This document shows, one piece after another, positions 43,255 through 54,563 of a stretch of 64,000 nucleotides of DNA. The position numbers and the translations under genes are program-made. Positions within the stretch are counted from its first letter, which is position 1, and the number at the start of each line of letters is the position of its first letter. Origin of the DNA: Anagrus nilaparvatae (lineage: Eukaryota > Arthropoda > Insecta > Hymenoptera > Mymaridae); contig JAKSXM010000014.1 of the NCBI GenBank assembly GCA_022575985.1, positions 1,054,001 to 1,118,000 of the forward strand, given 5' to 3'. The notes below the pieces were generated by a model. That model saw only the letters and a program-made list of their open reading frames with translations, did no database searches and was not told the DNA's origin.

Positions 43255-44000
43255 GGTAACGATCGGATGAACAAAGATTTAAAAGACAAAAATGCCTTTC
43301 AGAGCAAGTCAAATAGAAAAATCAAAAATTGATAAAATTTGGTGTCTAAGTATTCAGACCTTCTTTGTTTATTAAAAGTAACTGCTCTTGTTTTACGTTT
43401 TGTTTCAAAGTTGTTGTTTAAACTAAAATCAAATAATTTAAGTAATTCTGAAGAAATTATCTTAAAATTCCCTATTTTTCAATGTTCTTGGTTTAACTTT
43501 TCTGAACCAATTAATAAAAAATTTGTCACCGCTTTTGAAATTAAAAGAGCTAAACTCTTTTGGGTTTATACTACTCAACTAGCTCACTTTAAAAATGAAA
43601 TTGTCGCTTTAAAAAATAATTCAAATTTAAACAAATAGTCAGAAATTTTAAAACTAGATCCTTATCTTGAAGTTGATTTTTAAGGGTAGGGGGTCGCATT
43701 CAGAATGCTCTGTTAACTCATGAACAAAAACACCCTTTGATTATCCCAAAAAATTGTCTTCTTGCCAAATTGTTAATCAGATACTTTCATCAAAAAACCT
43801 TGCATGGTGGTATTACCCTCACGTTAGCTACTCTTAGACAAGAATTCTGGCTTATAAATGGCAGAAATCTAGTTAGGAGTTATATTTTTAAATGTCATGA
43901 GTTATACGATACAAAACTAGTCTTGTCAAGCAGAAAATGGGTATCCTACCCCCAAGTAGAGTACAGCGTCCTGATACACCTTTTCTCAATACAGGTGTAG
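43255..44000 (+). pseudogene. BEL integrase N-terminal region
   Basis: The spacer frame 43339-43638 is Leu/Lys-rich, as usual between RNase H and integrase. Frame 43737-44000 has HPLIIPKNCLLAKLLIRYFH and HGGITLTLATLRQEFW, the HHCC zinc region, but the expected CVxC pair reads CHELYD, so one Cys is gone. A frameshift near 43940 leads into the core. Confidence 0.7.
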
Positions 44001-44581
44001 ATTATGCTGGTCCATACAAAATTTTAAGGTATAGAGGTCGTGGATCAGCTACTTATAAAGGTTATATCGAGATCTTTATATGTATGGCTACAAAGGCTGT
44101 ACATTTAGAATTGATCACAGGGTATGCTAGTGATGATTTCATAGCGGCCTTCCGAAGATTTACTTCAACTCGTGGTCCATGTACTGGTCTATTTAACGAT
44201 CAAGGAACGACCTTCATAGGGGCTGACAAAGCTTTGAAGGAACTGTATATGGCCTCTATAAGCTATATGCAGGAACTTCAGGCTAAGTTAGCCTGCGAAG
44301 GTACAAACTGGTCGTTCAATCCGCCAGGGGCTCCGAATTTTGGGGGTCTTTGGGAAGCTGCTGTGAAATCGGTTAAACACCACCTTTGTAGAGTTCTGGG
44401 AGATCACACTCTGACCTTTGAAGAATTCTATACTCTAAAATTCCACCTATGGCTAGGTTCAAACGAATCCAAAAAATTTTTCAAGAGTGGTGGGAGTCAT
44501 GGTCGAGAGAGTATCTCCAAAGTTTACAAAAGAGACACAAGTGGAGAAAAATTAGTAAAAATCTACTCGTTGATGATATAG
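43937..44581 (+). pseudogene. BEL integrase core
   Basis: 214 codons: GVDYAGPYKI (first Asp), IEIFICMATKAVHLEL, FNDQGTTFIGA (second Asp, normally SDNGTNF) and FGGLWEAAVKSVKHHL (catalytic Glu). After EEFYTL the sequence jumps out of the conserved order, so part of the C-terminal domain is deleted and the last ~50 codons are frameshifted. Confidence 0.85.
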
Positions 44582-44756
44582 TCTTGGTTTCGAACCTTGC
44601 CTCCTTCAAAATGGCCATTAGGTCGTGTAATAAAAATTTATGAGGGTTCTGATGAATTGACAAGGGCTGTTGAAATCAAGACAGCTGGTTCAATTTTAAA
44701 GCGTCCAGTGCATAAATTAGTTTTGCTTGAAAAGGCAGATAATACTATTACTTAAT
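44449..44756 (+). pseudogene. BEL pol C-terminal domain (DUF5641-like)
   Basis: FKRIQKIFQEWWESWSREYL followed by SLQKRHKWRK is the usual C-terminal block of BEL polyproteins. The end continues in another frame (ELTRAVEIKTAGSILKRPVH) to TAA at about 44754. Confidence 0.75.
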
Positions 44757-44927
44757 TAAATGCATTGTTTTTTATTGTATATAAATGTTTTTTAATCAAT
44801 GTCAAGAATTTATATGTAAATAGCTTATTTAATCATGTATATATAGATTTTAAAAAAAATAATACAAAAAAATTTTTTTTTATACAATTACCTGTAAATA
44901 GTTCTGTTTCAATTAACTTTTATATTT

Positions 44928-44967
<40 letters not shown>

Positions 44968-45022
44968 CTCTTTATATTTCTTTTTCAATTTTTTATTTGG
45001 ATAAAAAATTAAGCCAGGAGAA
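44757..45022 (+). other. 3' UTR, 37-base T tract and polypurine tract of the BEL element
   Basis: A T-run at about 44931-44967 is followed by AATTAAGCCAGGAGAA, the purine tract touching the LTR. The same AATTAAGCCGGGAGAA precedes the 3' LTR at 23157, so the two BEL families are related. Confidence 0.7.
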
Positions 45023-45226
45023 TGCTCCGCATTGTAAATAGTATAAGTGTATATATGTAAGAGGGGAGAGAGAAGACGCCGGCACGCACCTTCAGTGCTC
45101 GCACGGCTGCCTTTATCATAACATGCTTTAATAATAAATCCTTTACAATTAGTAATTAAAAGTGCAGTCATTTTATTAATTAATTATAACCTTTCACCAC
45201 TTCCAACCACCAGTGAATCATAAACA
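45023..45226 (+). repeat. 3' LTR of the full-length BEL element
   Basis: TGCTCCGCATTG...CATAAACA, 204 bp, followed by GAAGA. Confidence 0.9.
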
Positions 45227-45231
45227 GAAGA

Positions 45232-46499
45232 GAATTTAAACTAATAAATTAAAAAGGTAAAATATTTTTCAAACAAATAATTCTGAAGGACAAATAAAGA
45301 ATATTATAAAAAAGCTTTTAAACATTTTTTAGGCCTATAAAACCCATATTCGTCTAAATTTTGAGGTAATATAATTTAAAAATTAATCATTTTTTGCCAT
45401 TTGGTTAACTGGCTATAACATTGAAAAGTCAGAAAAAAAAATGCGGTATCCGAGGCTTGACAAATGATTTTTGCACAGTATTTTTATGCCTAGAAGGCTC
45501 GTTGGAATAAACGGAGGTTACCGGGTTTTTTTTTTCAATATATTAATGAAATTAATTTTTAATTTGATTTCCTAAAGGTAACGGTCTCTTGTTAGCGAAA
45601 GCAAAGTAAAGACATCGAAAAATCTGCCCTCTTTTTTCTTGCAAAATCTTTGTTATTACATGGTCTTTCGGTGCTTGGCATGGTAGTTTTAAAGTCATTT
45701 GACAAAATTAAATTCATAAGTTGGTATCAATGGGACATCTCCGTATGTTGCGTTCTTTTCAACAAGTTATAAACATATATGTACATATATATAGACATAT
45801 GTCTATAATTCGTTGGATCATTTATCTTATCTTCCTACTATATATATTTAAAAATTTATTTTTGTGGCTGTGCGTGTGTGTGTATGTATTATCACCAGAG
45901 CCAAACCAGTAAACGAAATTACATAAAACCGGTTTCAAATTAAAGAAAAAATGTCCGCGAGTGACATAGGCCATAGTTCTGCGATTCAGCTATCTTACTT
46001 TTGGAGATATTCAATTTTTAATGTTTTTGAACTTGATAAAATTTTTAAAAATTTTTAACAAAAAATAAAATTTCTTGAGACAATCGAAAAAATTTACTGT
46101 CAGACTTTGTAGTATTCGATTTGGCACATTCAATATTTACTATTTTTGGAAAAAATAAAATTTTTTTGAAAATTTGCTTAAAAAGTGAAATAACTTCTAA
46201 ATATGATAAAATTTTACTGTAGAAATTGGTATTAATCGATTCGGCATTTCGATACGTATTTAGATAAAGGCTATTGCTGGATAAATACAGTGATTTGGCC
46301 CCCCTCCCCAATCTCAAAAATATTATTTGTATCCGAAAAGTATTATAAAAACTAGCCGATCGCCGTTGGAATAAGCTACCTAGCCCATATTAGGCGCCCT
46401 TAAACCTTAAAAAACCTTAAAAATCGTGTTTTTAGCGTTTTTTTTTTGTTTCTCTGCACTGTGTTGTGCTATTAATCTGAAAATTACGTAGAAAAAAAG
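45232..46499. other. AT-rich DNA, nothing recognised
   Basis: Short chance ORFs only. No repeat boundary found. Confidence 0.45.
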
Positions 46500-47095
46500 G
46501 GCACAGAGTTTATTTTCAATCTTAATTGGTTTTAGACCCTTAAGACCATTTTAAGACCCCGAAAATTTATTTTTAATTTTCGAAAAATCGGTTTTTTGAG
46601 CATAAAAAAAATAACTAGCGTTAAATTTCCTCAAACTGACCTAAAAAGTTGAAAAAAAGTATATTTTACTGATATCAGTCTTGTCCTGGAGGGGGAGCTC
46701 ATCTCTACACCTTCAAAACTCAAAAAATGCGTTTTTTTGTCTCTACAAGATTAACATGCAATAGAATTGCGAAAATTGGTTTAGGAACCTCCCTTGATCT
46801 TTTTGAGCATCTATTTTTACGTTTTAACTAAAATATATTTCATTAATTATTGTTTTTAGACCCTTATGACCACTTAAGACCACCTTAAGAGCCCAAAAAT
46901 TGATTTTACATTTTTGAAAAATCAGTTTTTTTGAAATTAAAAAAATATACCTGCCATTAATTTTTTCATATTGGACTAAAAAAGCAAAAAAAATTATTTT
47001 TTAACGATATCAGTCTTGTCCTGGAGGGGGAGCTCATCCCCACCCCTTCAAAACTCAAAAAACGCGTTTCTTTGCCCCTACACGATTAACCCATT
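46500..47095. repeat. Two-copy tandem repeat, ~330-bp unit
   Basis: TTTTTAGACCCTTAWGACC recurs after about 324 bp and GATATCAGTCTTGTCCTGGA plus GGGGGAGCTCATC recurs after 335 bp (46671 and 47006). The copies differ by many substitutions. Non-coding. Confidence 0.7.
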
Positions 47096-47445
47096 AATTC
47101 CTAAGAAGAAACTGCATTTGACAGAGCTGTAAATCCTATTCTATTTAGAGCATTTGGCTCAAATTAGTAAAGTAAATCAAAAAAAAAATTTAAAATTCAA
47201 AAAAAAAAATATCCTGAACACTGATTCCACTGTATATATTTATACGACCACTTGTTAAAAGCTTCGGCTGAATCGGATGACCCCATCCACAAGTCAATGA
47301 ACGATTCTCATACAATCAGCCTTGATTCAAAATATTCAAGCTAAATAGAGAGTTAATTACTGTGTTATTATTTTATTTGATTTCAACAAAAACTAAATCT
47401 TATGAGAAAAATTTACTTTAATAAAATTTTACAAAATTTAATTAC

Positions 47446-47589
47446 CAGGAATTTTATCTATAACTCCACCTGAACTTTGCAGTGAGACTTTATGAATAGT
47501 AGCGTAAAATCGTTCTCTTTGTGTTTCTGCATTTTGTTGATTTTCTTGTGTTTCTTTTACTGGCCTTTGAATCCTTGCACTTCCGGTAG
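47446..47589 (-). CDS. Orphan coding exon, gene unknown
   Basis: A 144-nt minus-strand block has an acceptor (AAATTTTTAG) and a donor (G|GTAATT), and is open throughout in the phase-1 frame: TGSARIQRPVKETQENQQ, then RERFYATIHKVSLQ and SSGGVIDKIPG. Its base composition and residue mix are unlike the surrounding AT-rich chance ORFs. Both borders are in the same phase (1-1), so the exon could be skipped or shuffled. I do not recognise the protein and see no neighbouring exon. Confidence 0.4.
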
Positions 47590-47699
47590 CTAAAATTTTT
47601 AAACATATCTTTAATGTTAATAGATTAAATGCTAATCCTATATTGAGATTCAGAGATGATATCGAGATTTTTCTCAATCTCATTTCGATCTCAAAATTG

Positions 47700-48880
47700 T
47701 GAATCTTTTCTCAATCTCGTCTCGAAATTCAAACAAGAGCGATATGTTAAAAGAATAATATCGATACAATTAGAGCTTATAAAAAATTATTAAGACCTAT
47801 AAAATTCAATTAAATCTGAAACTTTAATTTTTGTAGCAACTTAAATATTTTTAATTTTAATTTTGCTAAAAATGGTGATTTATGTTATTAGCTATAAGAG
47901 TAAGATAATTATTAAATTAAATTCCGGCTTACGGAGAATATAATTCGTCTTTTAAATGGAAATAAAAGACTGCGCAGAAGTATAACGCTACAGCAATATT
48001 TTGAATGAAGTCTAAAAACCCAATTTCATAACACAAAGTCTTATGTATCTAATAGCAGAAGGTCTATTAGCATAAATGAAAAGTTTTCGTTATTTTTTTT
48101 CAACAGAAATTGATCCATAACCAATTAGTGTGATTTTTCATTCAAGATGCATTGAAATTCCCTTGTGAGCCAGCATTGAAAACTAATATTTTAAAATATT
48201 TTTTTTCTATTTTAGAGACAAAAAAAAAACTCAAAAATTTTGTTTTATCTCGTTTTGAATATCGATATTTTTTTCGAGAGAAGGAAATCTCAATATCTGT
48301 TGCATTTTTAATCTTACGCACAAATAATTTATGAAGTATATTATACTAAAAATTAAAGATTTTGCATTAAATTAGATTTGGAATGATCATTTGATTTTGA
48401 AACTTGAATTTGTAACATTGCCATACTTTTTTTTACTTGAAACTATCTTTAATCAAAACGAAAATGTATACCACAGTTATATTATGTGTAAATTATACGT
48501 AAACTGTGTTAACACATAACTAACACATAATTTGCAATTATTTTAACACATTTATCTGATAAATTACGTACTGTTTCCTAGTTCAAGCTCACAATAGATG
48601 CTAATATTGATTTTATTCAACCTTTTTAGTGAAAATTATAATAAAGATAGTTAAGGACACTTTCTCCAGTACTGGGTATTTTCCCACAGCACAGTTTGAT
48701 ATCGAAATTTTTTAATCATATATTTGTTTATAATAATTTTTAAAATATTCAAAACTTTAGTATATTTTATACTATAAATTTAAAGAATAAAAATATAACA
48801 AGTCGTAATTCGAAAATTTTTAGTAAACTAGGAAATAATCATCTAGATTTGGAAATTACCCTTAATTTATCCTATCCTAT
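47700..48880. other. AT-rich DNA, nothing recognised
   Basis: Short repeated TAACACATAA motif near 48500-48550; otherwise featureless. Confidence 0.45.
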
Positions 48881-51845
48881 CTTATATATATATAAATCTT
48901 TAATTTTGTATGTTTGTTTGTCCGAAATGAGTAAACTAGAACGCAATAAAAGTTAGAGACGCGGGGTTTATGGCAAAAGATGGCAAAAATTGCGGGTCAA
49001 AACATAGGCTAGGTTTTGTTTCGATTGATAACGACAAAAATTTTTTATGTTAAAAAAACTGAATGTTCAAGAAAACATTTTTTATCAAATTTAAAAAAAA
49101 AAACCAAAAAAACAAAAAACCGAGGAAAAATTTTAGTATCAAAAAGAATTTCATTCGATTTGGATATATTTTTCACGTATCCTCCTAAATTTTCAAGTTA
49201 ATCGGCTCGATCTGTCAAAAGTTACAATCATTTTTCGAAAATTATAAAAGTTTAGGACTAGTATTATATATATTTCTAATTTTTATCAGTCACTGATGTA
49301 GTAACTGAATATAGTAACTAAAAGAAACTTGAACAGCTATTGGCTGATTCCATGTGAAACGTACGTTGACCTCCAGATGGGGTCTTCCGATTGGGCTGTA
49401 ACTTTGCACAGGTGATTATACATATAAAATGTCCTCACTCCCCAATTTTTACGTCTTTAAATCGTTTCTAGCCGTCTCTGTGAATTTTTGAAAATTGGCA
49501 CCGATTTTAAAGCTCTCAGTCACCAACTTTTGCTTCGTAATATAAAAGCATGAAAAAATGTTAAAAAAATTATTAGAAAAACGGTTTCGATCGGAAATTT
49601 CCCTGGCTATCCGAATTTCTAAACCGTATTTTAAAATTTTCACGTGGAAAGCCGGAAAATTGGAAAATGTGAGCCGTACCGGCTGTAGCTCATAGCTCAA
49701 AACCCGTCACTTCAAATAACTTCAAACTGGGGGTGGAGACAGAGTTTTGCATATACTTTCACCTGGTATTAATACGGGTATGGGTATTTTCACATACGGA
49801 AAAGTTATAACGATAAAAAGTGAAATTTTCCGATTTCGGAAATGCAATTTTAGCCAAAAATACTATTTTTACATGCAAATTTAAGCAAAACCGATTTCAT
49901 ATGTAAAATTTATTATAAAATAAATTATTTTTTAATGCCTTTAAAACTTTTCTATTGATATATATATAGTCAATTCTACGAAATTAGACTTTTTATAAGA
50001 AGCTATTCAAGTAATTCTTAGTGAAAATGACCTAATAGGAAAACGAATGTCAGGAATTTTGAAAAATCAAATTCGACTGGATTTAGTATGTTAAAATATG
50101 ACACCTTACCAATTTTTATGGTTCTGGATTAAAAATTTTTGAAATAGCAGCTGTTTTTTGAATTAAAAATATTTTCCAGTTTTTAAAGAAAATCTAAGTA
50201 AATTTTGTATTTTAATTTTTTTACACTCTGAACAGAGCTCAAATACTATTTTCAATCATAGTAAATAGCTGAAACTTCTTACTGCGAGTAATTTCGGCTG
50301 TCAGTTTTTGGAAAAACATCGAGAAAGCTGAATAAAACTAAAATTCGAAAGAAATTTTTTTTTTTTAATGTGGATTTTTCAAACACTGGGAAATTCTTTT
50401 CTTTTTTGTTGCACTTAAAATTACTGTTTTTCAAATAGAAAATTTTAATTCTTTTTTGAAGAACTTAAAAAACAAATAATTATAAAATATAATAATTAAA
50501 AATCCATATTAAAAAAAAAAATTTCCTTTAGAATTTTAGTTTTATTCAGCTTTCTCGATGTTTTTCCAAAAACTGACAGCCGAAATTACTCGCAGTAAGA
50601 AGTTTCAGCTATTTACTATGATTGAAAATAGTATTTGAGCTCTGTTCAGAGTGTAAAAAAATTAAAATACAAAATGTACTTAGATTTTCTTTAAAAACTG
50701 GAAAATATTTTTAATTCAAAAAACAGCTGCTATTTCAAAAATTTTTAATCCAGAACCATAAAAATTGGTAAGGTGTCATATTTTAACATACTAAATCCAG
50801 CCGAATTTGATTTTTCAAAATTCCTGACATTCGTTTTCCTATTAGGTCATTTTCACTAAGAATCACTTGAATAGCTTCTTATAAAAAGTCTAATTCCGTA
50901 GAATTGACTATATATATATCAATAGAAAAGTTTTAAAGGCATTAAAAAATAATTTATTTTATAATAAATTTTACATATGAAATCGGTTTTGCTTAATTTT
51001 GCATGTAAAAATAGTATTTTTGGCTAAAATTGCATTTCCGAAATCGGAAAATTTCACTTTTTATCGTTATAACTTTTCCGTATGTAAAAATACCCATACC
51101 CGTATTAATACCAGGTGAAAGTATATGCAAAACTCTGTCTCCACCCCCAGTTTGAAGTTATTTGAAGTGACGGGTTTTGAGCTATGAGCTACAGCCGGTA
51201 CGGCTCACATTTTCCAATTTTCCGGCTTTCACGTGAAAATTTTAAAAAACGGTTTAGAAATTCGGATAGCCAGGGAAATTTCCGATCGAAACCGTTTTTC
51301 TAATAATTTTTTTAACATTTTTTCATGCTTTTATATTACGAAGCAAAAGTTGGTGACTGACAGCTTTAAAATCGGTCCCAATTTTCAAAAATTCACAGAG
51401 ACGGCTAGAAACGATTTGAAGACGTAAAAACTGGGGAGTGAGGACATTTTATATGTATAATCACCTGTGCAAAGTTACAGCCCAATCGGAAGACCCCATC
51501 TGGAAGTCAACGTACGTTTCACATGGAATTAGCCTATTATCATCAGGCAGAACCCTAGTATGGATCGACTATCCAGTCGAGGGAAATAACGACTGCTTGT
51601 GGATCCTATGGAAGGGTAGCGAAGCTTTGTATTGCTGATCACTAATTATTAGTCTGGGTTCGTATGCCCGTAATTTTTATGATGCAGTAAATTTTAGATA
51701 ATACTTCGGGTAAAAAAAGGTTATTTTACAAAATATTGAGTAACATAAAACAACATATTTTTGGAAAAATAAAGTCGCGGGGGTCCAGGGGGCGCAGCCC
51801 CTTTGGTGGCTGCCGGGGCGAGCGAAGCGAGCCGGAGGCAGCTAG
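48881..51845 (+). mobile_element. Non-autonomous Helitron
   Basis: It begins TCTTATATATATATAAATC, with TGTATGTTTGTTTGTCCG shortly after, the usual start of insect Helitrons, and ends CTAG. A G+C-rich palindrome (GGCTGCCGGGGCGAGC...GCCGGAGGCAG, about 51809-51840) stands just before CTAG. It lies between A (48880) and T (51846), the AT target of Helitrons. No Rep/helicase coding; two thirds of its length is the nested palindromic element. Confidence 0.8.
49342..51534. mobile_element. 2.19-kb palindromic element nested in the Helitron
   Basis: Ends GGCTGATTCCATGTGAAACG and its near-perfect complement, with a 4-bp target duplication TATT (49338-49341 and 51535-51538). The two arms, each about 1.03 kb, are almost identical inverted copies around a ~120-bp spacer near 50438. 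The same 60-residue translation therefore appears on opposite strands (49449-49700 minus, 51233-51427 plus), which is symmetry, not coding. A transcript would form a very long dsRNA hairpin. Confidence 0.9.
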
Positions 51846-53278
51846 TTATTAATATATTTATATCTTTCTTTATTATAAATAAATTAAATATTATTTAAAA
51901 ATCTTTTATCCTTTTGCATTTTATCCTCATATATATGTGAGTTAAAGTACACACACATATTTTAGAAAGGTAACTCCCAGCGCTATCATATTTTATTTAA
52001 CTCATTTATGTATTTTTTTATTTGTTTTATTTTTATATTATTTTTATTAATGTTAATTAATTAATAATAAATAAATTATTACAATATGGAAAATTATGTA
52101 TTCAAGAAATTCTACATGTTTCTCAGTCATTATAGTAATTTAGGTTTTCGTAAAAATATTGTTTCTTTTTAGAGAAATCGTTATACTTCTGGACTCTTGA
52201 GTTTATAATTTTAGAGCTTCTCTCCTTAAAACAAGTATCAATTAAAACCGTAAGCTCAGATTGGTCCAAGGAAGATTTTACGCCAAACCTTGTCTCAAAA
52301 AATGATTAAGTAGTGAAAAAATTTATTATGCAAAATAAAAGGTATTAGGAAACAAATACATAGATTTGTTAAAAATTGATCAGCAGGATTTATTAAATTA
52401 AATAATTATATAATGATTTATCATGAAATAGAATTTTAATAGAAAGTGCATTTCCTACAGGAAAAATTATTTTTTATACAGAAATGTTATAATACTTCCT
52501 ATCCCAAATCAAAAAAGTATGTACAATAGCATGGTTAAGCATAGCCACGTAAGCATATTTCACTGCTATTTGGTATTAAAAGACATAAAGTTTATAAGAC
52601 GCTGTTTATTTCAACAAATTATATGAATTCAAATTTAAATATGAATCTTAAAAACTAATATTTAGAGATTTTGATGTTTTTTTATTGGGAAGAAGAATCA
52701 ATGATTAATGTAAAAGAATTTGAATATTCTGATAAGCTAACAAGAAATTTATGTGATAATAACCAAGTTCTGTTTGCAGGAAAATTAATTATTTGCATAA
52801 GGAATTCTTCTTCATGGAACAATATTGAAATTCGAAGTTAGATAAAATTTGTTGGACTCAAGCAGTTCTACTCCCGCAAAAAAACCATGATGGTTTACCA
52901 TCTGATTAACCATCTGATTTTTCAGATAATTTACAAGATGGTTAAACAGTTTGTTTACCAGATGGTTAACCACCAGGTATTTTAAGAAAATAATAAGACC
53001 TTAAGGATAAATTTTTATTTTTAACATTAAGAATTTATGATAATAAAAATGAAAATAATAATATTTAATCTCAAAATGATGAATCTGATAATAATAATAA
53101 TGGGTTAAGAAGGAGTAATAGGTAAAAAACAAAAGAGCTTCGTTTTTATAAAGAAAGTAAAATAACAGTTGCAGATTTTATTTTAAGTGCAAATGTTTTG
53201 TAAAATTTGTGTATTTAATATATAGTACTTTAAATAATTTTTTAGTTAGATTTTATTATAATATAGATTTAATTTTTG
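51846..53278. other. AT-rich DNA with a short CAGATGGTTAACCA cluster
   Basis: Mostly featureless. At about 52885-52975 several direct and inverted copies of ATGGTTTACCATCTGATTAA-like sequence occur. Confidence 0.4.
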
Positions 53279-53600
53279 AGGGGGCTTGTTAGAAATCAAA
53301 AAGTGAGTTCTGCATTATCATACAAGCGTTGTTAGATTTAAGATATATAGATGGAGGCACCTTATAATGTTAAGGTACGATCCGCTGTGCACTTATTTAA
53401 GTAAAGTTAGTCGTTGCATGAAAATTGTTTTCTTCTCGAATAAATTAAATAAAAATATTAGTTTCAGTAAATAATGATATTAATTTATTTATTTAATTAT
53501 TCAGAGAGATCAGACCAGCGCGTGAATTTAAAATTGTGTACAATTATACTATAGCACTATAGAGGAACGCGCGGAAACTATCATATATTTAGATTTTTAT
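53090..53600 (+). mobile_element. Possible Copia-like 3' remnant with LTR start
   Basis: NGLRRSNR then a stop then KELRFYKESKI (about 53100-53170) resembles the linker region of Copia polyproteins. GAGGGGGCT at 53279-53287 is purine-rich and is followed by TGTTAGAAATC (53290), an LTR-like start. No second LTR and no catalytic domain were found. Weak. Confidence 0.25.
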
Positions 53601-54544
53601 TTATTTCTACTATATTAAAAGGTAAGGAAAAATTAAAGAAAAATGGGACATAATATTTTATAATAATAATTTTAAATGTTTTTACAAATAATTAAGCCCC
53701 CTCTATAATGCTTCAATATTAATATATATCTTTTTAAGTAAAGTTAAAATTCAAAGTAACCATACTGTAAAGAATAAGATAAAATTTATAAAAGTAAAGT
53801 TTAGAACTTAAGGAAAGAATATTATAAAAAATAAATTTGAACGTTTTTAAATTTGACTAACACATTTGAAATTATGCTTAGAAAATGTAAAGAATGTTAG
53901 TATGTTGTTATAAATTTAGTTAACAATTTTACTAGAAACGGTGTCACATACATTTTTGGAAAAAGCTTGCTAATGAAATATGGTAGTTTCGTCTTACGAA
54001 AATAAGTAAAAAAGTTTTAAAATTTCTGAAATTTAGAAAATTTAAATAAAATAGTTTGCAAAATAAAATTTAATTTAAAGTCAATCCTACTTATAAATAA
54101 AAAAAATGGTTTTTGCATTGTAAACTTTGTGGTAGCCTAACCTATAGTAGCTTCTTTTACAAAAATAAAAGTTTATTACCTTTTAATTGTTATTTAAATA
54201 AAATTTTGAATTTTTATATTTAATGCCTCTAATCATCTCCAAAGAAATCAATAGTGCATTGATTTTTGATATACCAAATAGGAAAAAAATTTGATTTCTA
54301 TCTAAATTTTTCAAAGCTTGTTTTTAATTTTAGTTTCTGGTAAGTTATTGAACTGAAATTTGAAATTATTACTGAAATTTAAACTAGAAGACTTTTAGTA
54401 GTATAGTTAGATGAGTCTGCTAGTCGACTTCTAGGTTAATGGCTGTGTTTATAAGTTTGTTATTATTTTTTTATATATTTTTTATTATTTTTTTCAGGTT
54501 TATTTTAAATTCTTTAGTAGATATAGTTAAATAAACAAAAGTTT
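53601..54544. other. AT-rich DNA, nothing recognised
   Basis: No supported gene or repeat boundary. Confidence 0.45.
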
Positions 54545-54563
54545 GATTCAGATAAGTATAAGA

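Larger units (their letters stand above)
37382..45226 (+). mobile_element. Full-length BEL/Pao retrotransposon, inactivated
   Basis: LTRs (37382-37598 and 45023-45226) flank leader, gag, protease, RT, RNase H and integrase in BEL order on plus. A perfect 5-bp target duplication GAAGA stands at 37377-37381 and 45227-45231. Several stops, frameshifts and a deletion in integrase make it non-functional. The LTRs differ by a 13-bp expansion and a few substitutions, so it is older than the gag-only BEL element at 25.6 kb. Confidence 0.95.

Noticed and set aside
44931..44967. Poly-T tract as a LINE or SINE tail
   Set aside because: It lies inside the 3' UTR of the BEL element just before its polypurine tract; no adjoining LINE sequence or duplication.
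49449..51427. Matching ORFs on opposite strands that could suggest a duplicated gene
   Set aside because: They are mirror images within the palindrome arms; codon content is AT-rich background.
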